From Acanthosepion lycidas (taxonomy: Eukaryota > Mollusca > Cephalopoda > Sepiida > Sepiidae), in the NCBI GenBank assembly GCA_963932145.1, contig OZ010596.1, positions 77,569,752-77,633,751 of the forward strand: 64,000 nucleotides of DNA, in the 5' to 3' direction. Below, one piece after another: positions 62,760 through 64,000 of this stretch. A program made the position numbers and the translations under genes. Every line of letters begins with the position of its first letter. Positions within the stretch are counted from its first letter, which is position 1. The notes under the pieces are model-generated. The model was not told the origin of the DNA. It made no database searches and saw nothing but the letters and a program-made list of their open reading frames with translations.

Positions 62760-64000
62760 TGTTCTCCTCCCCCCCCCGTCCTTCAATACACGTGACACTT
62801 CGCAAGTAGAAAAGGGAGAAGTATTAGTGAAAGCAATTAAATTCGAAACAACAGGTACAAAATTGTGTTACACATGCATCCGTGTATGTCTTCTTCCTTC
62901 CCCTGTATATGTGAGTGAGAAAGAGAAAGAGAGACTTGGTCTGCTTGAAACAATCGGTTCTGTGAAAGCATTTCTACTCTGACGGCCGACGGACATAAAT
63001 TATTGTTAGTTATTTTCGCTAAGCCATTTCAACTCGTCATTCAACACAAACCGACTTCAATAGAAAGAAACGTTTTTTTATTTTAGCCTTTTTTTTTTTA
63101 ATACCCCCCCCCCCACATCCAATAAGACATGTGACCGAAATAATTGCAGGGAGAGGGGAGACCCACCCTTAGGAATCTATTTGAGATCTTTAAATTTTCT
63201 TCTGTCATTATTTCTTTCGGTGTATTTTTCTGCTCTTTCTTTTTTTCTGCTCTTTCTTTTTCTTTTCTTTTTCTTCCTCTTCTTTTTTTTCTTGTCTCGT
63301 TTTCTTACCCTTTAGGTTTACTTCATTTCGGTTTTTCTACTCATTGTGAGAATTATTGAACAAGTGTGGGTCACCCAGTGAAATTCAAATTCGTCACCTC
63401 CTCGCCAGAGGATTGTGAAGTTGATAAATATTTAATAATAACAGTTTTGCTATCAAGACTAGTTCAACTTTGGATGAAAAAGACGATACTGTCAGATGTT
63501 ATTATGCAAATAAGTTATATCCCCGTAAATTTGGTTTGGTAGTAAGCACTTGATGTTGGTAACATAGGAAATATTTACATAGGCACCTCCAAAGATTCGC
63601 TCAAAAAAAACAAAAAAACTGAGGATGATACTGATGAAAAATGCTTAAAATTTAATAAAAAAATAAACGTTTTATCGTCAAAATCATTATGTTCTTATTA
63701 AGAGGAAAGAAAAGTAATGCTTTTTAGCTTTTTAGAACCTTAGAAATTTTGGTTTAAAAATCTTGTTTTTCTGGGGTCATCGGGGGACCATCAGTTAGTC
63801 TGGGAAATTTGAACGTCTTTGTTACGGTAAAAAACATTGATTTAGAAATTCGTACAAAAAATAGATAATTCAATTTGTCAGATTTTAATGGAACTTTTAG
63901 AACTTATTCACAAATAATGAAATGATTTCTTTTTGTTTTTTAGAAAATTCTAGTAATAATTCTATTTTAATTTCGAAAAATTATTACCGCTTCTTAATAT
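62760..64000. other. spacer to window end
   Basis: C-runs at 62768-62777 and 63104-63113, a further T/C-rich patch at 63185-63300 and otherwise AT-rich sequence. TCACCCAGTGAAATTCAAAT near 63373 is SINE-like. No gene is supported. Confidence 0.4.

Noticed and set aside
1..64000. A new multi-gene system (defence, biosynthetic or toxin cluster)
   Set aside because: No two intact neighbouring genes exist in the window. All recognisable proteins are decayed transposon products, so no such system can be supported.

Overview
This window looks like AT-rich, intron- or intergenic-type DNA from an invertebrate animal. A mollusc, and a cephalopod such as an octopus in particular, is the best fit. That is an inference from the mix of tRNA- and 5S-headed SINEs, decayed CR1/jockey- and RTE-type LINE 3' ends, and long (AT)n/(CA)n microsatellites. 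There are no prokaryotic features: no operons, no RBS-spaced genes, no CRISPR array. No complete host gene could be recognised. The long open frames are low-complexity translations (YIYIY, SLSLP, FLSFL) of simple repeats.

Layout. 0-12 kb: LINE fragments from at least four reverse-transcriptase lineages, a tRNA-SINE inside a MITE, two further small TA-flanked MITEs, and a 108-bp and a ~57-bp tandem array. 12-17 kb: a fold-back palindrome, an ~830-bp non-autonomous Helitron, a 5S-headed SINE and a Tigger-like element carrying a second one. 17-25 kb: a CT minisatellite, a minus-strand mariner transposase pseudogene, a minus-strand CR1/jockey-like RT with its YADD motif, two MADE1-like mariner MITEs and a second Tigger-like copy. 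27.4-29.4 kb: a 2-kb (AT)n array whose spacer motif flips orientation. 29.8-31 kb: a Penelope-like GIY-YIG remnant next to a Helitron. 31-36 kb: SINEs, LINE 3' ends, a hAT element with a target-site duplication, a deleted Tigger transposase and a 26-bp minisatellite. 37.3-38.1 kb: a polypurine block. 38.3-38.9 kb: a Helitron helicase remnant. 39.8-40.8 kb: a duplicated unit with a 163-bp identical core. 41-46 kb: mixed repeats and a CCAAT-rich stretch. 46-64 kb: looks richer in CpG and partly less repetitive. It holds the best candidate host exon (48522-48788), a fairly intact LINE 3' end, a mariner C-terminus, palindromes and an 800-bp polypyrimidine block.

Nothing here forms a pathway. What the sequence records is transposition history: insertions inside insertions, target-site duplications, shared junctions, MITEs beside decayed transposases of the matching superfamilies, and local expansion of simple repeats. 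Most protein remnants were recognised by translating and comparing with remembered family motifs, so family names are safer than clade names. The least explained pieces are the candidate phase 1-1 exon at 48.5 kb, the 163-bp identical duplicate at 39.8/40.5 kb, the mirrored AT array and the composite 5S-tRNA SINE.
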